DNA of 64,000 nt from Pandoraea faecigallinarum (GCF_001029105.3 NZ_CP011807.3:3844001-3908000); one strand, 5' to 3'; counted from the first letter of the stretch, positions 1-9,395 are shown. The notes: a model not told the origin generated them from the letters alone. Program-made: numbers and translations.

Positions 1-160
1 CCGGCGCGGAGAACAGCGGTGGCTGCGCCGAACGGCGTTGCATCGGTTCTTGCTGGGCCAGTGCGGGCACGGCGCCCAGACCGGCCGACATGCCGAGGGC
101 GAGCGCCGCCGCGCGCAGAAAAAAGGAACGATGTGACGAATCGGAATGGGCCGTCGGCAT
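1..160 (-). CDS. Exported protein, N-terminal part only
   Basis: Reading leftwards from an ATG at 160, the frame stays open to the window edge (53 codons visible). A GAGGAG ribosome-binding site lies about 8 nt upstream of the ATG. The visible residues form a typical signal peptide: a polar start with Arg, then a hydrophobic core (AAALALGMSAGLGAVPALA) with an AxA-type cleavage site before QQEP. There is a single Arg before the core, so this looks like Sec rather than Tat export. Nothing of the mature domain is visible, so no function is proposed. Confidence 0.6.
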   Translation of the reverse strand, partial: MPTAHSDSSHRSFFLRAAALALGMSAGLGAVPALAQQEPMQRRSAQPPLFSAP

Positions 161-293
161 TGACGAGAACTCCTCGAAGCATGAATGGCAAACCCGGCCA
201 TTCTACTGGCGTGGCACGCGAAGGACTGTAACGCGCATCGCGCCGTACATTACAATGCTCAACACATGTCAGCCCCCCCCATTGGCCATTGCC

Positions 294-1472
294 ATGTTGA
301 CGACGTCCCTGCTTGCGATCACCTCACTGCTCAGCTTCATGATGCTGCTGATCGTGGGATCTCTTTTACGCTCTCGCGTGGCAGGTGTGCGTGAATGGTG
401 CTTCGCCAACGTCGCCGTCCTGAGCGCCCTGCCGCTGTTCGCCCTGCGCGGCGTCGTCCCCGACTTCCTCTCGATTCCCGTTGCCAATCTCACGCTTGGC
501 GGCGGCCTGACGCTCTACTATGCCGGCTGCGCACGTTTTCTCGGACGCCCGCCTCGCTGGCATCTGCTCGGCGCGTCGCTGGGCGTGCTCGCCGCGGCAA
601 TGCTTTTCTGGCATTACGGCATCGACAATCCGCAGCTGCGCGTCGTCATCGTTTCGGCTTATCACGCGACGTTACTGCTCGCCACCGCGCTGCTGATCCT
701 TCGGCATATCCCGCCACGCCGTCACCCATATAACTATTGGCTGACCGCGGGCATGGCGGCCGCCTTCGCCGTGGGTCACATCGTGCGCGGCGTCGTATTC
801 GGGTCGGCGCCCGCACCGGGCCCCGAAATCTTCGCGCCGACCCTGTTCAACACGGTCATGCTCACGATCGGCGCGATCGTCATGCCCGCAATGACGATGG
901 GCTCGGTGCTCATGATTCACGACGCCATGCTCGCCACGGCCGAAGAAGCCGCCAATCGCGACTATCTCACGGGCGCGATCTCTCGCAAGCACTTCGACCT
1001 GCTGGCGCGTCAGGAGATGGCCCGGGCGGTGGCGCGTGGCTGGCCGTTGTCGATCGTCGTCATCGATCTCGATCACTTCAAGGCGATCAACGATACGCAC
1101 GGCCATGCCGGCGGCGACACGGTGCTGCGCGAATTCGTGAAACTGGTGCGCGACAGTCTGCGCGAAGGGGATGTCTTCGGACGGCTGGGCGGCGAGGAGT
1201 TTGCCGTGCTGCTGCCCGGCACCGACACGCCGGGCGCCATCCGCATCGCCGAGCGGTTACGCACGCAGGCGAGCCGGCATCTCGTGGCAGGTCCGTTCGG
1301 GGTATGCCACTACACGCTGAGCGGCGGGGTCGCGACGTGGCTGGAGCATGAAAGCCTGGAGGCGCTCTGCATTCGCGCCGACCGCGCGCTGTATGCGGCG
1401 AAGATTTCCGGGCGCAACCTCGTGCTGTCCGACGTGCTGCCAAGCGATGAGACGGCGTCGGAGGCGGGTTGA
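294..1472 (+). CDS. Membrane-anchored diguanylate cyclase (GGDEF)
   Basis: Predicted inner-membrane enzyme making cyclic di-GMP from two GTP. From the ATG at 294 the protein is 392 aa. The first ~200 residues hold several hydrophobic segments (about six helices) of no family I recognise. A GGDEF domain follows from about residue 222 (DYLTGAISR start). The active-site motif is GGEEF near residue 299, which is catalytically competent. RxxD (REGD) lies five residues before it, the usual inhibitory c-di-GMP site. The start is uncertain: an in-frame ATG at 255 adds 13 residues, and neither start has a clear ribosome-binding site. No EAL domain is present. The gene is convergent with the GST-like gene. 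Confidence 0.88.
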   Translation: MLTTSLLAITSLLSFMMLLIVGSLLRSRVAGVREWCFANVAVLSALPLFALRGVVPDFLSIPVANLTLGGGLTLYYAGCARFLGRPPRWHLLGASLGVLAAAMLFWHYGIDNPQLRVVIVSAYHATLLLATALLILRHIPPRRHPYNYWLTAGMAAAFAVGHIVRGVVFGSAPAPGPEIFAPTLFNTVMLTIGAIVMPAMTMGSVLMIHDAMLATAEEAANRDYLTGAISRKHFDLLARQEMARAVARGWPLSIVVIDLDHFKAINDTHGHAGGDTVLREFVKLVRDSLREGDVFGRLGGEEFAVLLPGTDTPGAIRIAERLRTQASRHLVAGPFGVCHYTLSGGVATWLEHESLEALCIRADRALYAAKISGRNLVLSDVLPSDETASEAG

Positions 1473-1486
1473 CGGTACTCCCGTCG

Positions 1487-2206
1487 TCAGGCGCTCGCGC
1501 CTTGCGCCGCATCCGGAAAGAACCGGCGGCGCATGCGCGCCACGTACGCCGTCAGATTCGGATGGTTCTCGATCTCGTCGCGTAACGGCTGCCGGAAGCT
1601 CGGCGTCATGGCCCCGGCGATGAAACCGAAGGCCGTCGCATCGGCGCCGCACGGGGTCTCTCCGAAGAAGTACGGCTTGTCGCCGAGCATCTGCGCGGCA
1701 GCCTGTGCGCCCCGCGCAAGCAGTTGACGCTGCTCCTCCGGCTGGTAACGTCCTGTGCCTTGTCCGTGCAGGGTGTTGCGGATCTTGCGACGGATCACCG
1801 CCTGCGCGACGGGACGCACCGGCCACGGAATCGACTTGAAGAACGAGGCCGGACCCCGGGCGAAATTCTCGTCGTCGCACCACCTCGCCTGCACCACGTG
1901 CCAGTAAAAGTGGTCCTCCAGCGCCTTCTCGAACATCCATGCGGCGCCGCGCTGTTCCGGCGTCAGTCCGGCGTCGAAGTCGAACCCGTATTTGCGCTCG
2001 ATGTGCAGCCGGATCAGAGTCGAGTCGGCCACGATCTGTCCGTCGTCGTTGATATAGGGCAGCTTGCCCTTGGGGGCGCGACGAAAACCGCCGCGATCCG
2101 TGCGATACGGCAGCCCGGCAAACTTGAGCAGCATCTCCGCCTTGACGACGAACGGACTCGCGTCGGGCAGCCCGAATGCCGGGCCGAAGGTATACAGAGT
2201 CAACAT
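1487..2206 (-). CDS. Faxc/GST-like glutathione S-transferase family protein
   Basis: The 239-aa protein begins with a thioredoxin-fold GST N-domain (LTLYTFGPAFGLPDASPFV). It keeps the KLPYI cis-proline region and the DST segment that normally binds the glutathione gamma-glutamyl group. A helical C-domain follows (ALEDHFYWHVV onwards, then ADATAFGFIAGAM). This arrangement resembles the Faxc/metaxin-like branch of the GST superfamily, whose bacterial substrates are largely unknown. No catalytic Cys or Tyr can be assigned with confidence. It appears to be a single gene, convergent with the cyclase gene and divergent from the LexA-box gene at 2403. Confidence 0.8.
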   Translation of the reverse strand: MLTLYTFGPAFGLPDASPFVVKAEMLLKFAGLPYRTDRGGFRRAPKGKLPYINDDGQIVADSTLIRLHIERKYGFDFDAGLTPEQRGAAWMFEKALEDHFYWHVVQARWCDDENFARGPASFFKSIPWPVRPVAQAVIRRKIRNTLHGQGTGRYQPEEQRQLLARGAQAAAQMLGDKPYFFGETPCGADATAFGFIAGAMTPSFRQPLRDEIENHPNLTAYVARMRRRFFPDAAQGASA

Positions 2207-2356
2207 CGGGTGTGCGCTCCTGTGCGGAAAGAATGGCGCAGAGTATTACACGCCGGGCCGCCCGCGCGGCCGCCCGCTCGACGTGCGCCGGCAACACCGG
2301 ACGTGCCGCAGTGCGCCGAAACTGACGGCATCCCGCTCAGAATACGTGACTCGCGC

Positions 2357-2375
2357 ACTGTGATTTTATACAGTA
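2357..2375 (+). promoter_or_regulatory. LexA (SOS) operator
   Basis: The sequence contains CTGT at 2358-2361, eight bases (GATTTTAT), then ACAG at 2370-2373, flanked by A and TA. This matches the classical proteobacterial LexA consensus CTGT-N8-ACAG exactly in its conserved positions. It ends 27 bp before the ATG at 2403, where LexA would block a promoter for the gene at 2403 and the nuclease gene behind it. Confidence 0.8.
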
Positions 2376-2402
2376 TCATATCCCCCAATCGAGGAATATC
2401 TC

Positions 2403-2921
2403 ATGGAAATCATCGACTGGGATCAACTGGCGCTGAGCGCCGCCGAACGCGACCTGACCGGTATCGTGCGCGAGATCGCCGCCCGCTACGCACGTGACGG
2501 GCGTGCGGTGTCACATCGTGCGCAAGCCACCGAAACAGGCGCCGCAGGCAATGCCCCTTCAATGACGCCGGACTGGCGCACGCTCGTGGCCATCGCGGAC
2601 GAAGCGGAGGCGGACCTCGGACTTCACGCGCGGCATGAGCCGTGGGTGCTCGCGCGCCTGCTGCGCCTGCCCGGCGACGAAGCGCTGCGGCGCGGCGGCG
2701 AATTGCCCTCGCTCGACGCGGCGGTCGATCTGCAATGGCCCGACATGGCTGCGCCCGCGGTCTTTCGCGCCATCGTGGCTGCTTTTGCGCACGACGATCT
2801 GCCGGCGGACGATGCGGCATCGCCGCTGCCCGGCGGGACGATGCTGCCGTGCGCATCGGTTACGGCGGCTGCGGTCTGCGCGGTAGCGATCGGCACCGGC
2901 GTCCCCACGCGGATGGCCTGA
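2403..2921 (+). CDS. Uncharacterised protein, probably SOS-controlled
   Basis: I do not recognise this 172-aa protein. It starts at an ATG preceded by GAGGAATATC and reads MEIIDWDQLALSAAERD. The sequence is acidic and Ala-rich, with no transmembrane segment near the N terminus. A hydrophobic Ala/Val stretch lies near residues 151-165. A consensus LexA box lies immediately upstream, and a repair-type nuclease gene follows in the same direction after 92 nt, so a role in the DNA-damage response is inferred from context only. The codon pattern matches the neighbours, which supports a real gene. Confidence 0.7.
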   Translation: MEIIDWDQLALSAAERDLTGIVREIAARYARDGRAVSHRAQATETGAAGNAPSMTPDWRTLVAIADEAEADLGLHARHEPWVLARLLRLPGDEALRRGGELPSLDAAVDLQWPDMAAPAVFRAIVAAFAHDDLPADDAASPLPGGTMLPCASVTAAAVCAVAIGTGVPTRMA

Positions 2922-3013
2922 GCCGTCAGACACCGCCCCCACATCCATTCCGCAAGACTGAGGAACCACCCGGAACGGGGTTCCGGGACGCCAACAGGAA
3001 CGAGGTTCACGAA

Positions 3014-4708
3014 GTGCCCGAGAACGTGATCGAAGACGCTGCTCCGCATGCCTGGCAAGGCGCTCGCGAGGTCATCCCCGAGATGATCGATCCCGACGCG
3101 CTTGCCCGCTCCCTGCCCGCGCCGATGGTCTTCGTGGATCTGGAGACGACGGGCGGCAACGCGCTCGAGGACCGCATCACCGAGATCGGCGTGGTCGAGG
3201 TCGGCCCGCACGGCGTGGAGCAATGGAGCACGCTGCTCGATCCGGCCGAGCCGATTCCGCCGTTCATTCAGAAGCTCACCGGCATCACCAACGAGATGGT
3301 GAAAGGCCAGCCATCGTTTGGCGCGCTCGCGCAGGGCCTGGCCGAACGCCTGCAAGGCAAGTTGTTCGTCGCGCACAACGCCCGCTTCGATTACGGCTTT
3401 CTCAAGAACGAATTCCGCCGTGCCGGCATGGCTTTTCAGGCGGACGTGCTGTGTACCGTGCGGCTGTCGCGCCTGCTGTTTCCCTCGGCGGCACGCCATG
3501 GACTGGACGCACTGATCGCTCGCTTCGGCCTCACGCCCCAGGGGCGCCACCGTGCCCTCGCCGACGCCGATCTGCTCTGGCAGTTCTGGCAAAAGCTCCA
3601 CACCCTCTATACCCCCGAACTCATCGGACAGGCGGTACAGCGGGTCACGAAGCGCTCAAGTCAACCGCCGCAATTGCCGGACGAAGCCATCGACGCGCTG
3701 CCCGACAGCCCTGGCGTGTATCTCTTCTACGGCGAAGGCGACACACTGCTGTATGTCGGAAAGAGTGTCGACGTGCGGGCGCGTGTGCGTTCCCATTTCT
3801 CCAGCGACCATCAGGCCGCCAAGGACTTGCGTATCTCACAGGAGATTCGCCGGGTGGAGGTGCGCCGCACGGTCGGCGAGTTGGGCGCGTTGCTGCTCGA
3901 ATCCCGGCTGGTCAAGCAGTTGCAACCGGTGCACAACCGCATGCTGCGTCGCGCGGCGAGTTTATATAGCTGGCAGTTGTCGCAGGACAGCGATACCCCC
4001 AAACTCGTCAGCGCCAGGACGGTCGACTTCGCCGGCGCCGATTCGCTGTATGGCACGTTCACGTCTCGTAATGGCGCCGAGAATGCACTGCGCGCGCTGG
4101 CCGACGAGCATCGGCTGTGCTGCGCCCAGCTCGGGCTGGAAAAAGTCGCGAAAGGGCGTCCGTGTTTCGGCTATCAGGTCAAGCGCTGCGACGGCGTGTG
4201 CGTGGGCGAAGCGCCGCTCGCCGCCCACACATCGCGTACACGCGAAGCCCTCGCAATGCTGCAACTCGAAACATGGCCGTACGACGGCCCCATCGCCATC
4301 GAGGAACACAGCGACGATGGCGATGCCGTCGACTACCACGTAATCGATCGCTGGCAATATCTGGGCAGCGTGGCGTCTCGCGAAGCGCTCGACACGCTCG
4401 TCGATGGCATGCCCGCCGCCACCGGCTTCGATCCGGACATCTACCGTTTGCTGGGGCGGCGTCTCGCCGTGCCGGTGTCCAGCGGCGAGACGGCCGGCAC
4501 CATCACAGAGCCGTCCCCCGCGCTGTCCGCTCGCCGCTCGCCGTCCCCGCTCACGATCCTGCGCCTCACGCGTGCGGCGTTCCGTCTGAGCCACGTCGAA
4601 CCGCCAGTCGACACGCCCCCAAAGCCTCGCGGCGTTGCGCTGTTGCGTCGCCGTCACCCCCGCCCCGAAGATCCGAACCAGTTGCGACTGCCGTTCGACC
4701 CGCATTAG
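3014..4708 (+). CDS. DEDDh 3'-5' exonuclease fused to UvrC/Cho-type GIY-YIG endonuclease
   Basis: Two nuclease domains in one 564-aa protein. Residues ~38-200 form a DnaQ-like exonuclease with FVDLETTG, HNARFDYGF and HRALADAD, giving the DEDDh set. Residues ~230-320 form a GIY-YIG domain (GVYLFY, LLYVGKS, catalytic Glu in LLLESRL) as in UvrC and Cho. A Cys-rich segment follows (RPCFGYQVKRCDGVCVG), as in Cho. The rest of UvrC is absent. Cho in E. coli makes the 3' incision in excision repair and is SOS-induced. The start chosen is GTG 3014, because GAGG lies 8 nt upstream; GTG 3026 and ATG 3083 are alternatives. It probably shares the LexA-controlled transcript from 2403. Confidence 0.88.
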   Translation: MPENVIEDAAPHAWQGAREVIPEMIDPDALARSLPAPMVFVDLETTGGNALEDRITEIGVVEVGPHGVEQWSTLLDPAEPIPPFIQKLTGITNEMVKGQPSFGALAQGLAERLQGKLFVAHNARFDYGFLKNEFRRAGMAFQADVLCTVRLSRLLFPSAARHGLDALIARFGLTPQGRHRALADADLLWQFWQKLHTLYTPELIGQAVQRVTKRSSQPPQLPDEAIDALPDSPGVYLFYGEGDTLLYVGKSVDVRARVRSHFSSDHQAAKDLRISQEIRRVEVRRTVGELGALLLESRLVKQLQPVHNRMLRRAASLYSWQLSQDSDTPKLVSARTVDFAGADSLYGTFTSRNGAENALRALADEHRLCCAQLGLEKVAKGRPCFGYQVKRCDGVCVGEAPLAAHTSRTREALAMLQLETWPYDGPIAIEEHSDDGDAVDYHVIDRWQYLGSVASREALDTLVDGMPAATGFDPDIYRLLGRRLAVPVSSGETAGTITEPSPALSARRSPSPLTILRLTRAAFRLSHVEPPVDTPPKPRGVALLRRRHPRPEDPNQLRLPFDPH

Positions 4709-4840
4709 CCGTCCCTCGCGCGCCCCTGCCGTCTCGCTTCCTGCGTCTCACCTCGCGAGACGCCTTCGCACGTCGTGCATCGTGCCTAAATTTCTTTCCG
4801 CCTTGTGCCACCTAGGCAAAACCCGCCTATCCACTTCGGG

Positions 4841-4867
4841 TCATGAGCATATAAATATTAAGTATTT
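4841..4867 (+). promoter_or_regulatory. AT-rich control region before the LysR gene
   Basis: The 298 bp between the nuclease gene and the LysR gene contain no convincing ORF. The one notable feature is a sudden AT-rich stretch with the near-palindrome AAATA-TTAAG-TATTT at 4853-4867 in otherwise GC-rich DNA. It is a reasonable place for the promoter and regulator site of the downstream cassette, but no clear -35/-10 pair can be assigned. Confidence 0.35.
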
Positions 4868-5006
4868 GCAAGACGCATGCTGGCAGCCGAAGAATACGCA
4901 ATCCGAATACAACAGGACTTGCGGCATCGACGGCCGTAGCGTCGTCGACGACCGGGGATCCGGGGCGTAGGGGTACGCGCCGGGTCCTCGCCCCACACCG
5001 AGCCAG

Positions 5007-5987
5007 ATGGAATTACGCCAACTCGAAGCCTTCGCGGCGGTCATGTCGACCGGCAGCATTACTGCTGCCGGGCGTTTGCTCGGGCGCTCGCAACCTGCCA
5101 TCACGCGCATGATTCAGGAGCTGGAAGCGGAGATCGGCTACGCCCTGTTCACGCGCAGCGGCCCGCGCGTCACGCCGACCGAACAAGGTTTTCTGTTGTT
5201 CGAGGACGTCGAGCACGTGCTCGCCGGTTTGCAACAGATCCGGTCCCGCGCCGACGAGATCGCCCGCGGCCAGACCCGTGCGTTGCACGTCGCCGCCACG
5301 TCGGCACTGGCCGCCGGGCTCGTTCCGGCAGCGCTCGCCGTGCCAGGTCCTGCACGCGACACCCATCAGATTCAACTGCGCAGCACGTCGCCCGAGCAGG
5401 TGGTGCACGCCGTACTCACCGGTGCGGCCGACATCGGCGTGACCAGCCTGCCGCTGGAACATCGCGGCATCGTCGTACACTGGATCGGCGAAGCCGCATG
5501 CGTGGCGGCCGTGCATCGAGACGACCCGCTGGCCGGCCACGCGCGCCTGCCGCTGGCCGCCTGTGCCGGACGACGCATCATCACCATGCAGAACCCGTAC
5601 CGCCTGCGCCGCCGCCTCGATCAGGCGTTTGCGCAGGCGGGCGTCGCGCCGGCCGGCCTGATCGAAACGAACGCGTCGATCAATGCGATGACGGCCGTGC
5701 GCGCCGGCCTCGGTGTGGCCGTGCTCGAACCGGTGACAGCCTACGGTCTGCCACTCGCCGACGTGGCCGTGCGTCCCATCGACGCCGACATTCCGTTCTT
5801 CTTCGGTGTCATTACCCGCGACGCCCGCGCACCGTCTCCCGCCGCCCTCGCTTTCGTCGACGCGCTGGCCAACGCCGCACGCCATCTGTTGCCCGGCTTC
5901 GCGCAGCGCGCCGCCGCCGAACACGCCCAAGTCTTGCAGTCGCTCTACGGCGACTTGCCCGCTCCCAAGGAAGCCCAGTCGTCATGA
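5007..5987 (+). CDS. LysR-family regulator of the adjacent import/oxidation cassette
   Basis: This 326-aa protein has a standard LysR layout. A winged helix-turn-helix lies at residues ~1-60 (MELRQLEAFAAVMSTGSITAAG, LGRSQPAITRMIQELE). A periplasmic-binding-fold effector domain follows from about residue 90. Its stop overlaps the ATG of the monooxygenase gene (ATGA at 5984-5987), so it is the first gene of the cassette rather than a divergent regulator. That arrangement is less usual for LysR proteins and implies co-transcription with its likely targets. The effector is unknown. Confidence 0.9.
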   Translation: MELRQLEAFAAVMSTGSITAAGRLLGRSQPAITRMIQELEAEIGYALFTRSGPRVTPTEQGFLLFEDVEHVLAGLQQIRSRADEIARGQTRALHVAATSALAAGLVPAALAVPGPARDTHQIQLRSTSPEQVVHAVLTGAADIGVTSLPLEHRGIVVHWIGEAACVAAVHRDDPLAGHARLPLAACAGRRIITMQNPYRLRRRLDQAFAQAGVAPAGLIETNASINAMTAVRAGLGVAVLEPVTAYGLPLADVAVRPIDADIPFFFGVITRDARAPSPAALAFVDALANAARHLLPGFAQRAAAEHAQVLQSLYGDLPAPKEAQSS

Positions 5988-7480
5988 CCACGTCCCCGAC
6001 CTCCGCCACCGGCCTGCCTGCGCTCGAAGCGCGTCTGCGTCAGGACCTCGCCTGGCTCGAACTGCCCGCCAGGCATTGGGTGCCCGAGCGCACGCACGAT
6101 GCGCAGCCCGTGCTCGACGTCGCCATCGTCGGCGGCGGCATGGCCGGACTGGCCGCCGCAGCGTCGCTCACGCACCTGGGCGTGGGTGCTGTCATCTTCG
6201 ATCAATCGCCGCGCGGCTTCGAAGGACCGTGGGCGACCACGGCGCGCATGGAAACCCTGCGCTCGCCCAAGCAACTCACGGGCCCGGCGCTCGGCCTGCC
6301 TGCCCTGACCTTCCGTGCGTGGTTCGAGGCGCAATTCGGTCTTCAGGCGTGGGAAGCGCTCGACAAGATTCCGCGTCTGCAATGGATGGACTACCTGCGC
6401 TGGTATCGCGACGTGCTCGCCATCGACGTGCGTAACGAACACCGCATCGACAGCGTGACGCCACGCGGCAGCGACGGACTCGTCGAATTGTCCGTGACGT
6501 CGCCCGAAGGCCACCGCATCGTCTACGCGCGCCATGTCGTGCTGGCCACGGGCCGCGACGGCCTCGGCGGACCGACTGTGCCTGCGTTCGCCCGCGACCT
6601 GCCGCGCCGCTTCTGGGCGCACTCGTCGGACGTGATGGATTACGCGACGCTGCGCGGCAAACGCGTCGGCGTCGTCGGCGCGGGTGCTTCGGCCATGGAC
6701 AGCGCCGCCACCGCGCTTGAGGCGGGCGCGGCCGGCGTCGATCTGTTGATTCGTCGCGCCGACATTCCGCGCGTCAACAAGGGCAAGGGCGCCGGCAACC
6801 CCGGACTCACGCACGGCCACCTCCATCTTCCGGACGAATGGAAGTGGCGCATCCGTCATTACGTGAATGCGCAACAAGTGCCGCCGCCGCGCGGCAGCAC
6901 GCTGCGCGTGTCGCGTCACGCGAATGCGCGTTTCAATCTCGGCGCACCGATTCTCGACGTCGTGCCGGTCGGCGACGAGCTGCGCGTGCGCACCGCCAAG
7001 GGCACCTTCGTGCTCGACTTCCTCATCTTCGCGACGGGCTTTCGCATCGATATCGAGGGACGGCCGGAGTTCGCCCCGTTCTCGAAATTCGTGCGCAAGT
7101 GGAGCGATCGTTACACGCCCGCCGCAGGTGACGAAGACGCCGAACTCTCGGACTCGCCGGATCTCGGCCCGACCTTCGAATTCCAGGAAAAGACGCCAGG
7201 GGAATGCCCCGGTCTCGAGCGCATTCATTGCTTCTGCGCACCGGCCACGTTGTCGCACGGCGCCGTCTCGGGAGACATCCCGGCGGTCAGCGAAGGCGCG
7301 AAGCGGCTGGCGCAGGGGCTCGCGGGCACCTTCTACCGAGAAGACGTCGCGCATCACTACGCCAACATGGAGGCGTACGCCGAGCCGGAAGTCTACGGCG
7401 ACGAATGGACCCCGGCCCCGCCGCCGCCCGCCGTGCCGGACATGGCCGCATCGGCAGACAGGGAGCGTCTCGCATCATGA
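5984..7480 (+). CDS. Flavin-containing monooxygenase-like FAD/NAD(P)-dependent oxidoreductase
   Basis: The 498-aa protein has two Rossmann motifs: the FAD-binding VAIVGGGMAGLAA near residue 46 and the NADP-binding VGVVGAGASAMDS near residue 228. The FATGF segment typical of group B flavin monooxygenases lies near residue 348. It probably adds oxygen to a carbon or heteroatom of a small organic substrate, using NADPH and O2 in the cytoplasm. It overlaps both the LysR stop and the permease start by 4 nt. That tight coupling to an importer suggests it acts on whatever the transporter brings in. The substrate cannot be read from the sequence. Confidence 0.85.
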   Translation: MTTSPTSATGLPALEARLRQDLAWLELPARHWVPERTHDAQPVLDVAIVGGGMAGLAAAASLTHLGVGAVIFDQSPRGFEGPWATTARMETLRSPKQLTGPALGLPALTFRAWFEAQFGLQAWEALDKIPRLQWMDYLRWYRDVLAIDVRNEHRIDSVTPRGSDGLVELSVTSPEGHRIVYARHVVLATGRDGLGGPTVPAFARDLPRRFWAHSSDVMDYATLRGKRVGVVGAGASAMDSAATALEAGAAGVDLLIRRADIPRVNKGKGAGNPGLTHGHLHLPDEWKWRIRHYVNAQQVPPPRGSTLRVSRHANARFNLGAPILDVVPVGDELRVRTAKGTFVLDFLIFATGFRIDIEGRPEFAPFSKFVRKWSDRYTPAAGDEDAELSDSPDLGPTFEFQEKTPGECPGLERIHCFCAPATLSHGAVSGDIPAVSEGAKRLAQGLAGTFYREDVAHHYANMEAYAEPEVYGDEWTPAPPPPAVPDMAASADRERLAS

Positions 7481-8451
7481 CCGCATGGATTCTGCGCCGC
7501 GCGCTGCAAGCGGTGTTCGTGGTGTGGCTGATGACGCTGATCGTGTTCGTCGGCCTGCACGCCATCGGCAATCCGGTCGATATCCTCATCGGTCAGGACG
7601 TCGATCAGATCGACCGCGCGCGCATCATCGCGCAGCTCGGCCTCGACCAGCCGTTGTGGCGTCAATACCTGTCGTTCCTGAGCGGCGCGCTGCACGGCAA
7701 TCTGGGCAATAGCTACGTGTACAACGTGCCGGCCATCCAGTTGATCCTGCAACGCCTGCCCGCCACGCTGGAACTGGCGTTTGCCGCGCTCATTCTTGCG
7801 GTGCTCATCGGCATTCCGCTCGGTCTGTTCGCCGGCCTGTATCCGCGCAATCCGATCTCGAAGCTATTGATGACGGGAAGCATCGTCGGGTTCTCGCTGC
7901 CGACGTTCTGGGTCGGCCTGATGCTCATCATGTTCTTCTCGGTGCATCTGAGCGTGCTGCCCGCGAGCGGCCGCGGCGAGACGGCAGGTCTGTTCGGCGT
8001 GCAATGGTCGTTCCTCACCGCCGACGGCTTGCGTCACCTGATCCTGCCCGCGCTCAATCTGGCGATGTTCAAGATCTCGCTGGTGATGCGTCTCACGCGG
8101 GCCGGCGTGACGGAAGTCCTGCCGCAGGACTTCGTGAAGTTCGCGCGCGCCAAGGGTTTGTCGCCGTTGCGCGTCGTGCTCGTCCATGTGTTGCGCAATA
8201 CGTTGATTCCGCTGGTGACGGTGTTGGGGCTCGAATTCGGTTCGACCATCGCCTTTGCCGTCGTGACGGAAAGCGTGTTCGCGTGGCCCGGCGCGGGCAA
8301 GCTCATTCTCGACAGCATCAATTCCATCGACCGCCCGGTGATCGTGGCATATCTCATCGTCGTGGTGTGCCTGTTCGTGTCGCTCAACCTGATTGTGGAC
8401 GTGCTGTATAAGTGGCTCGATCCGCGTGTGCGCGTGGAGGCCGCTGCCTGA
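7477..8451 (+). CDS. ABC importer permease, DppB/OppB type
   Basis: The 324-aa inner-membrane protein has the N-terminal helix (ILRRALQAVFVVWLMTLIVF) and the conserved short-loop features of DppB/OppB permeases. These include LGLDQPLWRQY, a TLELA motif and a cytoplasmic EAA-type loop (DFVKFARAKGLSPLRVV) that contacts the ATPase. With the next gene it forms the heteromeric channel of a peptide/nickel/opine-family importer. The start overlaps the previous stop. Confidence 0.93.
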   Translation: MTAWILRRALQAVFVVWLMTLIVFVGLHAIGNPVDILIGQDVDQIDRARIIAQLGLDQPLWRQYLSFLSGALHGNLGNSYVYNVPAIQLILQRLPATLELAFAALILAVLIGIPLGLFAGLYPRNPISKLLMTGSIVGFSLPTFWVGLMLIMFFSVHLSVLPASGRGETAGLFGVQWSFLTADGLRHLILPALNLAMFKISLVMRLTRAGVTEVLPQDFVKFARAKGLSPLRVVLVHVLRNTLIPLVTVLGLEFGSTIAFAVVTESVFAWPGAGKLILDSINSIDRPVIVAYLIVVVCLFVSLNLIVDVLYKWLDPRVRVEAAA

Positions 8452-9395
8452 TGCCGCTCCATCCCTCCTCCAACGGCACCCCCGCGCCGGCGTTGGCGAC
8501 GGAACCGGTGCCGATGCGCCGCGAATCGCCGTGGCAGCAAGGACTGCGCGAGTTTCTGCGCTCGAAAAGCGCCGTGCTCGGCCTCGTCGTGCTGGCGATC
8601 CTGATCGCCGCGGCTCTCGCCGCGCCGTGGATCTCGCCGCAAAATCCGTACGACCTGAGTCAGCTCGATGTGATGGACGCGCGCCTGCCGCCCGCCACCG
8701 CGAACGGGGCCGCCACGTACACCTACTGGCTCGGCACCGACGGTCAGGGTCGCGACCTGCTCTCCGGCATCATCTACGGGCTACGGATCAGTCTCGGCGT
8801 GGGCGTCGGCTCGGCGCTCATCGCGGGCATTCTCGGCACGATTCTCGGACTGGTCGCCGCGTATGCCGGCTCACGCGTCGACGCGCTCATCATGCGCGTC
8901 GTCGACTTGCTGCTCTCGTTCCCGTCGATCCTCGTCGCACTGATGATCCTCGCGTACGTCGGCAAGGGCATCGGCAATGTCGTGCTCACGCTGGTGGTCC
9001 TCGAATGGGCGTACTTCGCACGAACGGCGCGCGGACAGGCGCTGGTCGAATCGCGTCGCGAGTACGTGGAGGCAGCGCGGTGCCAGGCGATTCCGAACTG
9101 GCGCATCGTGCTCGGGCACATCCTGCCGAACTGCCTGCCGCCGCTGATCGTCGTCGGCTCGCTGCAAGTCGCCCGCGCCATTACGCTCGAAGCCACTTTG
9201 TCGTTCCTCGGCCTTGGCGTGCCCGTTACCGAGCCGTCGCTCGGCCTGCTCATCGCGAACGGCTATCAGACGATGCTCTCCGGCGAATACTGGATCAGTC
9301 TGTATCCCGGCCTGGCGCTGCTCGTCACGGTCGTCGCCATCAATCTCGTGGGCGACCGCCTGCGCGATGTGTTCAATCCAAGGTTGCAGAAATGA
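8451..9395 (+). CDS. ABC importer permease, DppC/OppC type
   Basis: This is the 314-aa partner permease. It has an N-terminal cytosolic stretch, a first helix (AVLGLVVLAILIAAALAAPWI), the LGTDGQGRDLLSGIIYG motif typical of DppC/OppC, and an EAA loop (EYVEAARCQAIPNWRIVLGH). Its ATG shares one base with the stop of the upstream permease. It probably pairs with that permease and the two ATPases encoded next. Confidence 0.93.
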   Translation: MPLHPSSNGTPAPALATEPVPMRRESPWQQGLREFLRSKSAVLGLVVLAILIAAALAAPWISPQNPYDLSQLDVMDARLPPATANGAATYTYWLGTDGQGRDLLSGIIYGLRISLGVGVGSALIAGILGTILGLVAAYAGSRVDALIMRVVDLLLSFPSILVALMILAYVGKGIGNVVLTLVVLEWAYFARTARGQALVESRREYVEAARCQAIPNWRIVLGHILPNCLPPLIVVGSLQVARAITLEATLSFLGLGVPVTEPSLGLLIANGYQTMLSGEYWISLYPGLALLVTVVAINLVGDRLRDVFNPRLQK

